Positions 26,993 to 36,829 are shown, counted from the first letter of the stretch. The stretch is 64,000 nt of DNA from Caldilineaceae bacterium (GCA_026645575.1 JAPKMW010000031.1:31425-95424); one strand, 5' to 3'. Numbers and translations: made by a program. The notes: generated by a model from the sequence alone, not told the origin.

Positions 26993-28098
26993 TGCCGCGT
27001 TTTTCCTTTTTTCATACTGACAAACCTCTCCCGTACTCAGAATGGGATCCCGCTCTCCATCCTACCAGGACAAGCCTTGGGGAAGGAACCGTGGTGCGCA
27101 CGACAGTTCCTTCCCCTGTTTGGGGGAGGGTCAGAGGAGGTGGATTTGCTGTTACCTTTTTCCAATGCTCGTTGGCCCTACTCCTTCTGTTGGGCGCTTG
27201 TACGCCGGTTGCCGAACCAACGCCGACGCCTAGGGCAACCGCAACGATAGCGCCCACACCCACCGCACCCATTGCTGAACCCACACCCACGCCAGTGGCT
27301 GCTGCTGGTCAGTTGGTTGATGTCGATGGCCGTTCCCTCTTTCTCGCCTGCAGTGGTAACAAAAAGCCGACGGTTTTGCTGGAAGCCGGTTTGGGGGCCG
27401 ACCATACCAGTTGGGAACGGGTGCAGCTGGCGGTGGCCGAACTGGCGCGCGTCTGTAGCTATGACCGCGCCGGCCTCGGCGCCAGCGCACCGGCAGCCGT
27501 CCCGCGCACGAGCGCCGAGGTTGTCCAAGACTTACACCAACTATTGGCCACCGCCGGTGAAAGTGGCCCCTATCTGCTGGTCGGTCACTCTTTTGGCGGC
27601 CTCTTTGTGCGGCACTTTGCCCATGAATATCCAAATGAGGTGTTAGGAGTCATTCTGGTCGATGCGGTGCATGAGGCGTGGTGGGAACGCGCCGCGACGT
27701 TGTTGCCACCGGCGACGGCTGACGAGAATGAACAATTGCGGATTTTTCGCCAGTATGTAACAAGCGATTACGCCGATCCAACGTTGAATCCGGAAGGCAT
27801 TGACATTCCAGCGACGGCGCAAGCGTTACAAGCGGTAACGACACTGGGCGATCGACCATTGTTCGTGCTGGTAGCCGGTGTGCCGATGTTGGGCGAAGGT
27901 GTTTTGTCACCGGAACTGACTGGCCAACTCAACCAATTGCTGCAAGAAACCCTGCCGGAGACGTTGACCAAGCTTTCCCCCCAGAGTTTACGGATCACCG
28001 TTGATAATAGCGGCCATAATATCCCCAAAGAACAGCCAAACGTCGTCGTGGCGGCGATCCGCACAGTGATTGATGTAGTCTGTAAAAATGGTTGTTAA
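26992..28098 (+). CDS. Alpha/beta-hydrolase lipoprotein
   Basis: A 368-residue open frame. The lipobox LLLLLGAC lies about 69 residues in, preceded by a hydrophobic stretch, so the true start is probably later than 26992, for instance a GTG near 27091. A Thr/Pro linker (PTPTPRATATIAPTPT) then leads to an alpha/beta hydrolase with an oxyanion region LLEAGLGADHTSW, a nucleophile elbow GHSFGG, LVDAVHEAWW and the catalytic His in SGHNIPKEQP. It should be a surface-anchored esterase or lipase-like enzyme. The extra N-terminal part contains an intergenic-type inverted repeat, so it may be non-coding. Confidence 0.8.
   Translation: MPRFSFFHTDKPLPYSEWDPALHPTRTSLGEGTVVRTTVPSPVWGRVRGGGFAVTFFQCSLALLLLLGACTPVAEPTPTPRATATIAPTPTAPIAEPTPTPVAAAGQLVDVDGRSLFLACSGNKKPTVLLEAGLGADHTSWERVQLAVAELARVCSYDRAGLGASAPAAVPRTSAEVVQDLHQLLATAGESGPYLLVGHSFGGLFVRHFAHEYPNEVLGVILVDAVHEAWWERAATLLPPATADENEQLRIFRQYVTSDYADPTLNPEGIDIPATAQALQAVTTLGDRPLFVLVAGVPMLGEGVLSPELTGQLNQLLQETLPETLTKLSPQSLRITVDNSGHNIPKEQPNVVVAAIRTVIDVVCKNGC
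27079..27116. repeat. Inverted repeat in the N-terminal part of the hydrolase frame
   Basis: ggggaaggaaccgt (27079-27092) pairs with acagttccttcccc (27103-27116) with one mismatch, around a gc-rich loop. It lies where the annotated frame has no homology, between the sqdX stop and the signal peptide. Confidence 0.7.
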
Positions 28099-28105
28099 AC
28101 CACTT

Positions 28106-28132
28106 TGTCACAAATTGATCGGGTCGCTCGTC
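28106..28132 (+). promoter_or_regulatory. ECF41-type promoter
   Basis: TGTCACA (28106-28112) and CGTC (28129-28132) are separated by 16 nt. This matches the promoter motif described for ECF41 sigma factors, and an ECF41-type sigma gene lies in the operon that follows. Autoregulation is therefore likely. Confidence 0.75.
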
Positions 28133-28184
28133 TCATGTATGACACGCACGATACCATTTGGCTTTTATTAAGGAGCGACTGATC

Positions 28185-29408
28185 ATGAATGAGACGAAAC
28201 AGACCAAAGTTGTTGTGTTGGGTGGTGGCTATGCCGGAACATTGGCCGCTCTTAGCCTTGCCGGACAGACCAAGCGGCAAGCGGTCGAGGTGATCTTGGT
28301 CAACGGCAGCGATCATTTTGTCGAACGCATCCGCCACCACCAATTGGCCGCCGGTCAACACCCAAACTCCCGCCCATTTATCAAGCTGCTGGCCGGCAGC
28401 CATGTACGCTTTGTCCAGGGTTGGTGTACGGCCCTTATACCAGCCGCCAACCAGATCACCGTCCAGACGCCAAGCGGCCATGTTACCCTCGACTATGACT
28501 ATTTGATCTATGCGCTGGGTAGCACAAGCGCGACCAGTCGCGTTCCTGGCGTTGCTGACTATGCCCACACGCTGGCCGATGAAGCCGCCGTGCTGCGTTT
28601 ACGGCAGCAAGCCAAACAATTGGCGGCAAAGCAAAGACACTTCCTGGTCATTGGCGGCGGCCTCACCGGCATTGAAGCGGCCACCGAGTTGGCCGAAAGC
28701 TATCCCGGTTTACAGGTGACACTGGCAACCAGAGGCAAATTGGGTGCTGCGCTTTCTCCCGCTGGCGCCGCCCATGTGCAACGGGTCTTTGCCCGGTTGG
28801 GGATTACCGTCGTCGAAGAGACGACCGTAGAACGGCTGACCGTAAACGCCGCCGAATGCACCGGTGGGCGGCGCTTGCCCTTTGACGGCGCGCTCTGGGC
28901 CAGTTCGTTTGTTGTGCCAAAACTGGCAGCGGCCTCTGGTCTACCCGTTGATACCAGTGGCCGGATCCTGGTGGATGAGTCATTGCGGGTGGTGAATCAC
29001 CCTGAGATCTATGCCGCCGGTGATGCCGCCGCCACGCCATTGCGCATGGCCTGTGCGACGGCGATGCCGATGGGCGCCTACGTTGCCAATCACTTGACGG
29101 CCCAATTGAAGAAGCAACCGCTGCCGGCGCCTTTCCGTTTTTCCTACCTGCTCCAGTGTATCAGCTTGGGGCGGCATGACGGGCTTGTTCAGTTCGTCAA
29201 AGCCAATGACAGCCCCAAAGCACGGGTGATCACCGGTTGGGTGGCGGCGCGCGTTAAAGAGTTGATCTGCCGCTACACGGTTTGGAGCTTATACCAGCAG
29301 CGACGCTGGCCGGGTAGCTACACCTGGCCGCAAGGACGACAAATTGTCGGCGGGCAATCCGATCAATCACAACAGGTGCGCTATGGACAACCGGCTACAA
29401 ACCTTTGA
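28185..29408 (+). CDS. FAD-dependent NAD(P)H oxidoreductase (NDH-2-like)
   Basis: A 407-residue two-dinucleotide-binding flavoprotein. The FAD site is VVVLGGGYAGTLAALSL, the NAD(P) site LVIGGGLTGIEAATELA, and the second FAD contact YAAGDAAATPLRMACATAMPMG. The C-terminal part (KARVITGWVAARVKEL) resembles the membrane-associating tail of type II NADH dehydrogenases. I start at the ATG at 28185 because AAGGAG lies about 9 nt upstream. It overlaps the ECF41 sigma gene by 26 bp. ECF41 factors are typically paired with such redox enzymes, which fits. Confidence 0.88.
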   Translation: MNETKQTKVVVLGGGYAGTLAALSLAGQTKRQAVEVILVNGSDHFVERIRHHQLAAGQHPNSRPFIKLLAGSHVRFVQGWCTALIPAANQITVQTPSGHVTLDYDYLIYALGSTSATSRVPGVADYAHTLADEAAVLRLRQQAKQLAAKQRHFLVIGGGLTGIEAATELAESYPGLQVTLATRGKLGAALSPAGAAHVQRVFARLGITVVEETTVERLTVNAAECTGGRRLPFDGALWASSFVVPKLAAASGLPVDTSGRILVDESLRVVNHPEIYAAGDAAATPLRMACATAMPMGAYVANHLTAQLKKQPLPAPFRFSYLLQCISLGRHDGLVQFVKANDSPKARVITGWVAARVKELICRYTVWSLYQQRRWPGSYTWPQGRQIVGGQSDQSQQVRYGQPATNL

Positions 29409-30240
29409 GCAACAACGTCCGCTGCTCTTCTCCATTGCCTACCGCATGTTGGGCAGTGTGATGGAGGCCGAGGACGCTGTACAAGAGAGCTATTTGCGCT
29501 ATATGGCGACCGACGCCGGTGCTATCCAATCGCCCCAAGCCTTTCTTAGCACGGTTATCACCCGGCTCTGTCTGGATCAACTCAAATCGGCGAGGGTAAA
29601 GCGGGAGGAATACTTTGGGCCGTGGCTACCCGAACCGTTGCTCACCGCCGACGCCCCTGATGAACTGCTGGCACGCCACGAGTCGATTTCCATGGCCTTT
29701 TTGTTGTTGTTGGAAATGTTATCGCCGGTGGAACGGGCCGTCTTTCTCCTGCGCGAAGTTTTTGACTATGACTACGAAACGATTGCCCAGATTGTCGGCA
29801 AGCGTGAAGCCAACTGTCGCCAGTTGCACAGCCGGGCGAAAAAGCATATTCACAGCGGTCGTCCCCGCTTTACCCCCTTACCACAGGAGCAACAGCAATT
29901 GGTCGGCAAACTCTTCGCGGCCATGCAACTAGGCGACAGCGAGGCTTTTGCCGCTCTCCTGGCCGAGGATGTGGAGCTACGCTCTGATGGCGGCGGCAAA
30001 GCGGCGGCAGCGACGCATCCTTTGGCAGGGCGGCAGACCGTCATGCGCTTCTTGATGGGTCTCTACAATAAACGGCCCCCCAATAGCAGCGTAGAATTGA
30101 CCGAAGTGAATGGCGCACCGGCGTGGATGGTGCGGGTGGGTGGCAAGCTTGAGAATGTGATGAGTTTTGAGATCAATGGAGCAGGCGTCAGCACGATTCG
30201 CATTGTGCGCAACCCAGAGAAATTGCGTCATTTACAATAA
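29383..30240 (+). CDS. ECF41-type sigma factor (SigJ-like) with SnoaL C-terminal domain
   Basis: A 285-residue protein. Sigma region 2 is QRPLLFSIAYRMLGSVMEAEDAVQES, with region 4 ERAVFLLREVFDYDYETIA and REANCRQLHSRA. A SnoaL-like domain follows (about residues 170-285). It carries the family motif DGGGK (LRSDGGGKAAAA) and the terminal NPEKL motif, both characteristic of ECF41. In this group the extension controls activity in place of an anti-sigma factor. The start lies inside the oxidoreductase gene. A matching promoter precedes the operon and a strong terminator follows. Confidence 0.9.
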   Translation: MDNRLQTFEQQRPLLFSIAYRMLGSVMEAEDAVQESYLRYMATDAGAIQSPQAFLSTVITRLCLDQLKSARVKREEYFGPWLPEPLLTADAPDELLARHESISMAFLLLLEMLSPVERAVFLLREVFDYDYETIAQIVGKREANCRQLHSRAKKHIHSGRPRFTPLPQEQQQLVGKLFAAMQLGDSEAFAALLAEDVELRSDGGGKAAAATHPLAGRQTVMRFLMGLYNKRPPNSSVELTEVNGAPAWMVRVGGKLENVMSFEINGAGVSTIRIVRNPEKLRHLQ

Positions 30241-30250
30241 AATTTACAAT

Positions 30251-30287
30251 AAAAAGGTGGCTCTTACTACAGAAGAGCCACCTTTTT
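30251..30287 (+). terminator. Intrinsic terminator after the ECF41 gene
   Basis: aaaaaggtggctct (30251-30264) pairs with agagccacctttt (30274 on), followed by a T-run. Stem of 14 bp, 9-nt loop. It lies 11 bp after the sigma stop. Confidence 0.9.
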
Positions 30288-30449
30288 AGGTTACTTCACA
30301 ACATTCAAATCATCTGGCGCCTACGGATGGATATTTTACTCTTTAAAAACGCCTAAGCTTTTGGGACACCTTACACCTAACATGTAATCTTTATCGGCGC
30401 TGACATCGAAATCGACTTACTGTGAAAAGTTTTTCAGGAGATTATAGCT

Positions 30450-33407
30450 ATGCGTTCTTTCGCTTATCTGTGGTGGCTACCGGTAGCCATGCTGTTGGTC
30501 ATCGCTCTACCGCTTTGGCCGGCGACCGGTTTGGCCCAAACCGGATCAAGGCAAGGTTTGACGACGAAAGCGGCCAAAGCCCGTAATGCCGACACGGCGA
30601 CGGCCTTTCGCACCACGACCCCGCCAACGATTGACGGTGTGGTGGATGCCGTTTGGGCCAACGCGACCGTCAACCCGATCCCCACGGCTTTGGTCGGCGG
30701 CCCGATTGCCCCGGCGGATCTCGCCGGTTCGTTCCGCCTGCTCTATGACAGTCAGCGCCTTTACCTGTTGGTGGAAATGGTGGACAATCAGAGCAAAAAT
30801 GACTCCGGCGCTGACTGGTGGGAAGATGATGGCGTGGAACTCTACCTGGACGGCGACCGCAGCCGCGGCAGCAGCTATGACGGCGTCAACGACTTCCAGT
30901 TTGGCTTTCGCTGGCAGGATCAACAGATACGACTGGGCGCGAACTCAGCCACTGCACCCGCCGGTCTCAACGCCGTGCAGGTGGATACCGCCAACGGGAG
31001 TCGCCTGGAACTTTCCCTGCCCCTGGCCGGCTTGGGTATTTCAGCCGTTGATGGTTATCAATTTGGGCTGGATCTCCACCTCAATGACGACGACGATGGG
31101 GGCGCCCGTGATCGCAAATTAAGCTGGCACGGCACGATTGATGATGCCTGGGAAAACCCAAGCCGCTTTGGCACGGCGCAATTGGTGCGCAACTCACCGG
31201 CAACGCCAACGGCACAGCCGACGCCAGCCGCCACCGCCACCCCAACGCCCGGCCCGACTCGTGTCATCTGGCAGCGAGCCGGTTTTGGCGGCGCCGGCGC
31301 ATTTGTCAGCCTTCACTTTGACCCTACCAACGCTGGCGTGATCTACGCCACCAGCGATGTAGCCGGCGTCTTTCGTAGCAGCGACGGCGGCGTTACCTGG
31401 GAGATGCGCAGCCTGGGGCTGGGCAACTATGAAGTCTCCTCCTTTGCCATCGATCCCTTTGACCCGCAGACGCTCTATGCTGGCGTCGGCGCTTTTGCGA
31501 ATTCCAACAAAGCGGGCATTTATGTTAGCCGGGATGCGGGGCTGAGTTGGCAACAACTCAAGAACAGTGCAACCAACGGCATCGACTTTCGTGTCCAGCG
31601 CACGATCAACGCCATCGCCCCCGACCCGCAAGCGCAAGGCGTGATTGTCACCGGCAGCCGCAGCAAAGGCATCTGGCGCTCGACCAACAGTGGCAGCACC
31701 TGGAGTCAGGTTCTCGCCCCGCCGACCACGACGGTTGAACCCTTTTTCTCCAACGCGGGCGCGGGGATTGTTGACCCTGAATCGGGCAGCTACCCGGCGC
31801 CAGTGATGGTGGTGCGTTTTGATCCGGCGACGCCGAAGCTGGTTTACGCCGCGTTCTATGGCATTGGTGTTTTCAAAAGTACCCAAGGGGGCGTGGCCGG
31901 TTCGTGGCAGCCGGTCAACGGCGGTCTGCCGGCGTCGCCAACCCTGCACGATCTGGTGATCACACCGAATGGCACGCTCTATGTCGCTGCCGGACGTGCC
32001 GGCGTCTTCAAAAGCGCCAATGGCGGGGCAAGTTGGCAGGCGGTCAACGGCAACCTGCCCTTCAATGATTTTCATGTGCTGGGGCTGGCCGTCCACCCGA
32101 CTGATAACAATACCGTTTACCTGGCTCAAGAGCGCGCCGCCAACGCCGCTGTCATCCACGAAGCGATCTGGCGTACAAGCAACGGCGGCGCCAGTTGGAC
32201 GGAAATCAAGGGCAATGTGGAAACCGATCCAGTCAACTCACCGCCGGACGCCTGGTGGTTCTACCCTAGCCAAAGCTGGCGCGTGGCCGTTGATCCCCAT
32301 AACCCCCAACGGCTCTTTTACTTGCTGGGCGGTATTTATCGCAGCGAAGATAGCGGCGCAACCTGGCGCAACAGCATCCAAGGTGCGCAAGACACCTGCG
32401 TCACCGACCTGGCGGTCGATACCGATCACCCCGCCAGTCAACCGGACACACTCTATGCCACCCACCTCGACGCCGGTCTACTGGCCTCGACCGACAACGG
32501 CGCGACCTGGCGCATGGTCGTGCCGACCAGCGTTGACCAGCGGGACGAGTTGGCTGGTCACTACTGGCGCATCGTGATCACCAAGAGCGGTGGCGTCAAG
32601 CGTTTCTACACGGTCGTTTCCCCCTGGGCGCGCAACCATGCCCAGATTCTGCGCAGCACCGATGGCCTCACCTGGCAGGCCATCTTCACCCAGGCGACCC
32701 CCAATGGCAACCGAGGGCTAGGGCAGACCGCGCTCGCGGCTGATCCCACCCAACCCAATGTCCTCTACTTTGCCCATGATGGTGGCGCCATCTTCAAATC
32801 GACCAACCACGGCGACTCCTGGCAAGCAACCGCCGGTCAACCGGAGGCGACGGCTTTCAACGATCTGTTGGTCGATGGCGCAGGTCAGCTCTTTGTGGCG
32901 ACCTTCTGGCAAGGCTTATGGCGTTCGCCGGATGGCGGTGTGACCTGGGGACGCGTCTTACCGGAGCGTTGGCACTTTGGGCGGCTGGCGCAAGGGGGCG
33001 GTGCGATCTACGCCGGGGCGGAAGATGGCAATCTCTACCAAAGTCGCGATGGTGGCGCTACGTGGCGCAATCTCACCAACTTGCCGCTGGAAGAAGATAA
33101 TGACGACGGCAGCGTCTATGGCATGGCCGTGGCGGTCAACCCGGCTGATGCCAATCACCTGCTCTTTAGCCGCTTTGACGGCTGGCATTCGGCGGATGGC
33201 GCCGGCGGCCTCCTGGAAAGCCAGGATGGCGGTCAAACTTGGGTCGCCTTTAACGAAGGGTTAGGCTATCCGCGCGCCGGGGTGCTGACCTTTGGCAGTA
33301 ACAGCCTCCGCCTGGCCGGCACCCTCTGCGGCGGCATCTGGGCGACAACGGGGCGCAGCAGTGGCAGCCTCGCGCCCGGACTTTTTCTGCCGGTTGTTCA
33401 GCGGTAG
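30450..33407 (+). CDS. Secreted protein with CBM9-like domain and BNR beta-propellers
   Basis: A 985-residue exported protein; AGGAG lies about 9 nt before the ATG and a signal peptide covers residues 1-30. Residues about 45-240 form a CBM9-like carbohydrate-binding domain (PPTIDGVVDAVW, RLYLLVEMVDNQ, WWEDDGVELYLDGD). A Thr/Pro linker precedes at least ten BNR/sortilin-type repeats with S-x-D-x-G-x-T-W (SSDGGVTW, SRDAGLSW, STNSGSTW, SKDGG-like variants), as in GH74/sialidase-like propellers. The C-terminus ends APGLFLPVVQR, a tail seen on many Chloroflexota exported proteins. A glycan-binding or hydrolytic role is plausible, but I cannot name a catalytic acid with confidence. Confidence 0.82.
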   Translation: MRSFAYLWWLPVAMLLVIALPLWPATGLAQTGSRQGLTTKAAKARNADTATAFRTTTPPTIDGVVDAVWANATVNPIPTALVGGPIAPADLAGSFRLLYDSQRLYLLVEMVDNQSKNDSGADWWEDDGVELYLDGDRSRGSSYDGVNDFQFGFRWQDQQIRLGANSATAPAGLNAVQVDTANGSRLELSLPLAGLGISAVDGYQFGLDLHLNDDDDGGARDRKLSWHGTIDDAWENPSRFGTAQLVRNSPATPTAQPTPAATATPTPGPTRVIWQRAGFGGAGAFVSLHFDPTNAGVIYATSDVAGVFRSSDGGVTWEMRSLGLGNYEVSSFAIDPFDPQTLYAGVGAFANSNKAGIYVSRDAGLSWQQLKNSATNGIDFRVQRTINAIAPDPQAQGVIVTGSRSKGIWRSTNSGSTWSQVLAPPTTTVEPFFSNAGAGIVDPESGSYPAPVMVVRFDPATPKLVYAAFYGIGVFKSTQGGVAGSWQPVNGGLPASPTLHDLVITPNGTLYVAAGRAGVFKSANGGASWQAVNGNLPFNDFHVLGLAVHPTDNNTVYLAQERAANAAVIHEAIWRTSNGGASWTEIKGNVETDPVNSPPDAWWFYPSQSWRVAVDPHNPQRLFYLLGGIYRSEDSGATWRNSIQGAQDTCVTDLAVDTDHPASQPDTLYATHLDAGLLASTDNGATWRMVVPTSVDQRDELAGHYWRIVITKSGGVKRFYTVVSPWARNHAQILRSTDGLTWQAIFTQATPNGNRGLGQTALAADPTQPNVLYFAHDGGAIFKSTNHGDSWQATAGQPEATAFNDLLVDGAGQLFVATFWQGLWRSPDGGVTWGRVLPERWHFGRLAQGGGAIYAGAEDGNLYQSRDGGATWRNLTNLPLEEDNDDGSVYGMAVAVNPADANHLLFSRFDGWHSADGAGGLLESQDGGQTWVAFNEGLGYPRAGVLTFGSNSLRLAGTLCGGIWATTGRSSGSLAPGLFLPVVQR

Positions 33408-33425
33408 GAGTTATGCAAGCAGCCT

Positions 33426-33471
33426 CGTAGGGGCGTCCCCTTGCGGGCGCCCGCAAGGGGACGCCCCTACG
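33426..33471. repeat. Perfect 22-bp-arm palindrome
   Basis: Arms 33426-33447 and 33450-33471 (cgtaggggcgtcc and its complement) are exact, with a 2-nt loop. It follows the propeller gene stop by 18 bp and may act as a terminator or a REP-like element. Confidence 0.88.
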
Positions 33472-33578
33472 ATTACCGGATTTGGTCGTGAAAATTCATT
33501 AGGATCAGCGCCACATCCAACCCGCGCCCGCTAATGGCAATCCACCCAACAGACAATTGTCCACAAAGCCTGATACTA

Positions 33579-33607
33579 TTGCGGTTTGGGCAAAATTCAT
33601 CTATAAT
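33579..33607 (+). promoter_or_regulatory. uvrA promoter
   Basis: TTGCGG (33579-33584), 17-nt spacer, TATAAT (33602-33607). The predicted start is near 33614, next to the LexA box. Confidence 0.75.
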
Positions 33608-33616
33608 GACAAAAGA

Positions 33617-33630
33617 CGAACAGGCGTTCG
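33617..33630. promoter_or_regulatory. LexA (SOS) box upstream of uvrA
   Basis: CGAACAGGCGTTCG fits the Gram-positive-type LexA consensus CGAAC-RNRY-GTTCG at every position. It covers the transcription start region, so LexA binding would repress uvrA until DNA damage. Confidence 0.85.
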
Positions 33631-33698
33631 ATAGAACCCATTCCTCAGTAGCGCAGCCCAGCCCAACTTGACGGCGAACGATTTTGGAGAGGTACTTT

Positions 33699-36695
33699 AT
33701 GGCTCTGGACAAACTGGTTGTACGTGGTGCGCGTGAACACAACCTGAAGAATATCAATGTGGAGATCCCGCGTGACAAACTGGTGGTGATCACCGGCTTG
33801 AGCGGCAGCGGTAAAAGTAGTCTGGCGTTTGATACCATTTATGCAGAAGGTCAGCGACGCTACGTGGAGTCCCTCTCCGCCTATGCCCGCCAATTTTTGG
33901 GGTTGATGGAAAAGCCCGATGTTGATCAGATTGAAGGGTTGAGTCCAGCCATCTCCATCGACCAGAAAGGATCCGGACGCAACCCGCGTTCGACGGTGGG
34001 CACGGTGACAGAAGTCTATGACTATCTGCGCTTGCTCTATGCCCGCGTCGGCCAACCGCACTGCCCGACCTGTGGCGAACCGATCTCCCAGCAGACGGCG
34101 ACGCAGATCGTCGATAGTATCATGGAGATGCCGGAAGGCACCCGCCTACTGATCCTGGCGCCGGTGATCAAAGACCGCAAGGGTCATCATAAGAATGTTT
34201 TTGAAGACCTGCAAAAACAGGGCTTTGTGCGTGTACGGGTTAACGGCGAACTCTACGAAGTGAATGAAGTGCCCGATCTTGACCGCTACAAGATGCACAC
34301 CGTGGAAGCCGTGGTGGATCGCATGGTGGTGCGCCACGCAACCGATGAGGATACCGGCGAGGGCGGCACCGATATGACCCGTCTCAGCGATTCCGTCGAA
34401 ACGGCCTTGCGGTTGGGCGGCGGCGTCTTGAGCGTCTCCGATGTCACTGACCGGGATAATCCCAAAGAGCGCACCTACAGCGAACATTTTGCCTGTGTCA
34501 AGTGCGGCACCAGCTTGCCGGAGATTGAGCCGCGTACCTTTAGCTTTAATAGCCCGCATGGCGCCTGTCCCACCTGCACGGGGTTGGGGACTTTACAAGA
34601 GTTTGATCCTGATCTGATTTTGGAGCCGGAAAAGTCACTGGCCGATGGCGGCGTAATCGCCTGGCAGCGGCAGAATGAAGATGACGAAAACGAGGGCTAC
34701 TACCGCCAAATTTTGCGCGCCGTTTGCAAGCAGTTTGCCATTCCCTTTAACGCGCCGGTGGGTGAATTGAGCCTGAAACAGCGCGATATTATCATCTATG
34801 GACCGCCACGCAAAGAACAAAAAATTAAGATTGAATATCAAAGCAACTCCGGCGAGACGCGCTTCTATGAAACCCATTTTCATGGCGTCATCCCCAGCCT
34901 ACAAAAGCGCCACCAGGAGACCAGCAGCGACTATATCCGCAGCAAGCTGGAAGAATTTATGAGCGTGCGGCCCTGCCCAACTTGTCAGGGCAAACGGCTG
35001 CGCCCGGAAGCGTTGGCCGTCACCATTGCCGGCAAGAATATTTATGAAATCACCGATATGGGCGTGGGGGATAGCTTGCGCTGGGTGAAGTGGTTGCAAG
35101 GGGAAGAGACAGGACAAGGAGACAAGGAGACCGGGGGACAGGGAGCACGAGAAAATGGGAAGGTGAACGGCTATGTAACGCCGGCAGCGGCCCCGCTCTC
35201 ATCGCGGCAGGCAGCGATTGCCTATCAGGTCTTCAAGGAGATTGTGGCGCGCTTGCAGTTTATGGTCAATGTCGGGTTGGATTACCTGACCTTGAGCCGC
35301 ACAGCGGTGACGCTTTCCGGCGGCGAGTCGCAACGCATTCGGTTGGCGACGCAGATCGGTAGCCAGTTGATGGGCGTGCTCTATATTTTGGACGAGCCGA
35401 GCATTGGTCTCCATCAACGTGATAATGCCCGCCTGATTGAAACGCTGCAAGGAATGCGCGACCTGGGCAACACGGTGCTGGTGGTAGAGCATGATGAAGA
35501 TACCATTCGCGCCGCCGATTGGGTGATCGATATGGGGCCGGGGGCCGGTGAACATGGCGGTCATGTCGTCGCCTCGGCGCCACGCAACAAATTTGTCAAG
35601 GATAAGAATAGTCTCACCGCCAAATATCTGCGCGGCGAACGGCGGATTGATGTGCCGGCGGTTCGGCGGGAGGGCAATGGCAACCAGCTCTTTATCCGCG
35701 GCGCCATCGAAAACAACTTAAAAAATGTTGATGTGCGCATTCCGCTCGGCAAATTTGTTGCCGTGACCGGTGTCAGTGGCAGCGGCAAATCGACGTTGGT
35801 GGTGGATGTCCTCTACAAGAAGCTGGCGCAGTTGATGTATCGCGCCAAGGAGCGCCCCGGTCATCACGCCGCCATTGAGGGCGTCGAGTTTCTCGACAAG
35901 GTGATCGACATTGACCAAAGCCCGATTGGCCGCACCCCGCGCAGCAATCCCGCCACCTATGTCGGTCTCTTTGCCGATATTCGCGACCTCTTTTCCAGCT
36001 TGCCCGAAGCCAAGGCGCGTGGCTACAAACCGGGGCGCTTCAGCTTTAATGTCAAGGGCGGACGTTGTGAAACCTGTCAGGGCGATGGCATTATCCGCAT
36101 CGAAATGCAGTTTTTGCCCGATGTCTATGTACCGTGTGAAGAGTGCAAAGGCAACCGCTACAACCGGGAAACACTCGAAGTCAAATTCCGCGGCAAGTCG
36201 ATTGCCGACGTTCTCAACATGACGGTGGAGGAGGGGCTGGATTTCTTCCAAAACATCCCGCGTATTCGCACCAAACTGGAGACGCTCAACGCTGTCGGCC
36301 TAAGCTATGTCAAGCTCGGTCAACCGGCGACCACGCTTTCCGGCGGTGAGGCGCAGCGCATCAAATTGAGCAAAGAGTTGAGCCGTCGCGCCACCGGCAA
36401 CACGCTCTACATCCTGGACGAGCCGACCACCGGTCTACACTTTGAGGATGTGCGCAAGCTGCTGGAAGTGTTGCATGAACTGGTCAACAAAGGCAACACC
36501 GTCCTGGTGATCGAACACAACCTAGATGTGATCAAAAATTGCGACTGGCTCATCGACATGGGGCCGGAAGGCGGCACCAAAGGCGGCACCGTCATCGCCG
36601 AAGGAACCCCCGAACATCTGGTCACCGTTGCCAAGAGCTATACCGGTCAGTTCCTGGGGCCGATGTTGCGCGAAGAGAACTATCAGCTTCAATAG
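33699..36695 (+). CDS. uvrA: UvrABC excision nuclease subunit A
   Basis: A 998-residue damage-recognition ATPase of nucleotide excision repair. I take the ATG at 33699 with GGAGAGG upstream. Both ABC modules are complete: Walker [10 protein letters not shown] and GVSGSGKST, signatures [12 protein letters not shown] and [12 protein letters not shown], and Walker B regions [12 protein letters not shown] and [12 protein letters not shown]. Zinc modules are visible ([32 protein letters not shown]). An in-frame, low-complexity Gly/Glu/Lys insertion at about residues 467-503 is not part of usual UvrA. A LexA box and promoter lie upstream. Confidence 0.97.
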   Translation: MALDKLVVRGAREHNLKNINVEIPRDKLVVITGLSGSGKSSLAFDTIYAEGQRRYVESLSAYARQFLGLMEKPDVDQIEGLSPAISIDQKGSGRNPRSTVGTVTEVYDYLRLLYARVGQPHCPTCGEPISQQTATQIVDSIMEMPEGTRLLILAPVIKDRKGHHKNVFEDLQKQGFVRVRVNGELYEVNEVPDLDRYKMHTVEAVVDRMVVRHATDEDTGEGGTDMTRLSDSVETALRLGGGVLSVSDVTDRDNPKERTYSEHFACVKCGTSLPEIEPRTFSFNSPHGACPTCTGLGTLQEFDPDLILEPEKSLADGGVIAWQRQNEDDENEGYYRQILRAVCKQFAIPFNAPVGELSLKQRDIIIYGPPRKEQKIKIEYQSNSGETRFYETHFHGVIPSLQKRHQETSSDYIRSKLEEFMSVRPCPTCQGKRLRPEALAVTIAGKNIYEITDMGVGDSLRWVKWLQGEETGQGDKETGGQGARENGKVNGYVTPAAAPLSSRQAAIAYQVFKEIVARLQFMVNVGLDYLTLSRTAVTLSGGESQRIRLATQIGSQLMGVLYILDEPSIGLHQRDNARLIETLQGMRDLGNTVLVVEHDEDTIRAADWVIDMGPGAGEHGGHVVASAPRNKFVKDKNSLTAKYLRGERRIDVPAVRREGNGNQLFIRGAIENNLKNVDVRIPLGKFVAVTGVSGSGKSTLVVDVLYKKLAQLMYRAKERPGHHAAIEGVEFLDKVIDIDQSPIGRTPRSNPATYVGLFADIRDLFSSLPEAKARGYKPGRFSFNVKGGRCETCQGDGIIRIEMQFLPDVYVPCEECKGNRYNRETLEVKFRGKSIADVLNMTVEEGLDFFQNIPRIRTKLETLNAVGLSYVKLGQPATTLSGGEAQRIKLSKELSRRATGNTLYILDEPTTGLHFEDVRKLLEVLHELVNKGNTVLVIEHNLDVIKNCDWLIDMGPEGGTKGGTVIAEGTPEHLVTVAKSYTGQFLGPMLREENYQLQ

Positions 36696-36725
36696 GGTAG
36701 GGTCATTTGTGACAGGGTAAGGGGC

Positions 36726-36829
36726 CGTAAAAATATAAGTTAAACCGCTCACCGCGAGTCCGTGACTCGCAATCAGCCTGGGCGAGTCACGGACTCGCGG
36801 TGAGCGGTGTAGCAAGTTATATTTTTACG
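36726..36829. repeat. Nested perfect inverted repeat after uvrA
   Basis: An inner pair of exact 27-bp arms (36744-36770 and 36782-36808) sits inside an outer exact pair cgtaaaaatataa/ttatatttttacg (36726-36738 and 36817-36829). It lies between the convergent uvrA and dehydrogenase genes; the outer AT part could supply U-runs for termination in both directions. Confidence 0.88.
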
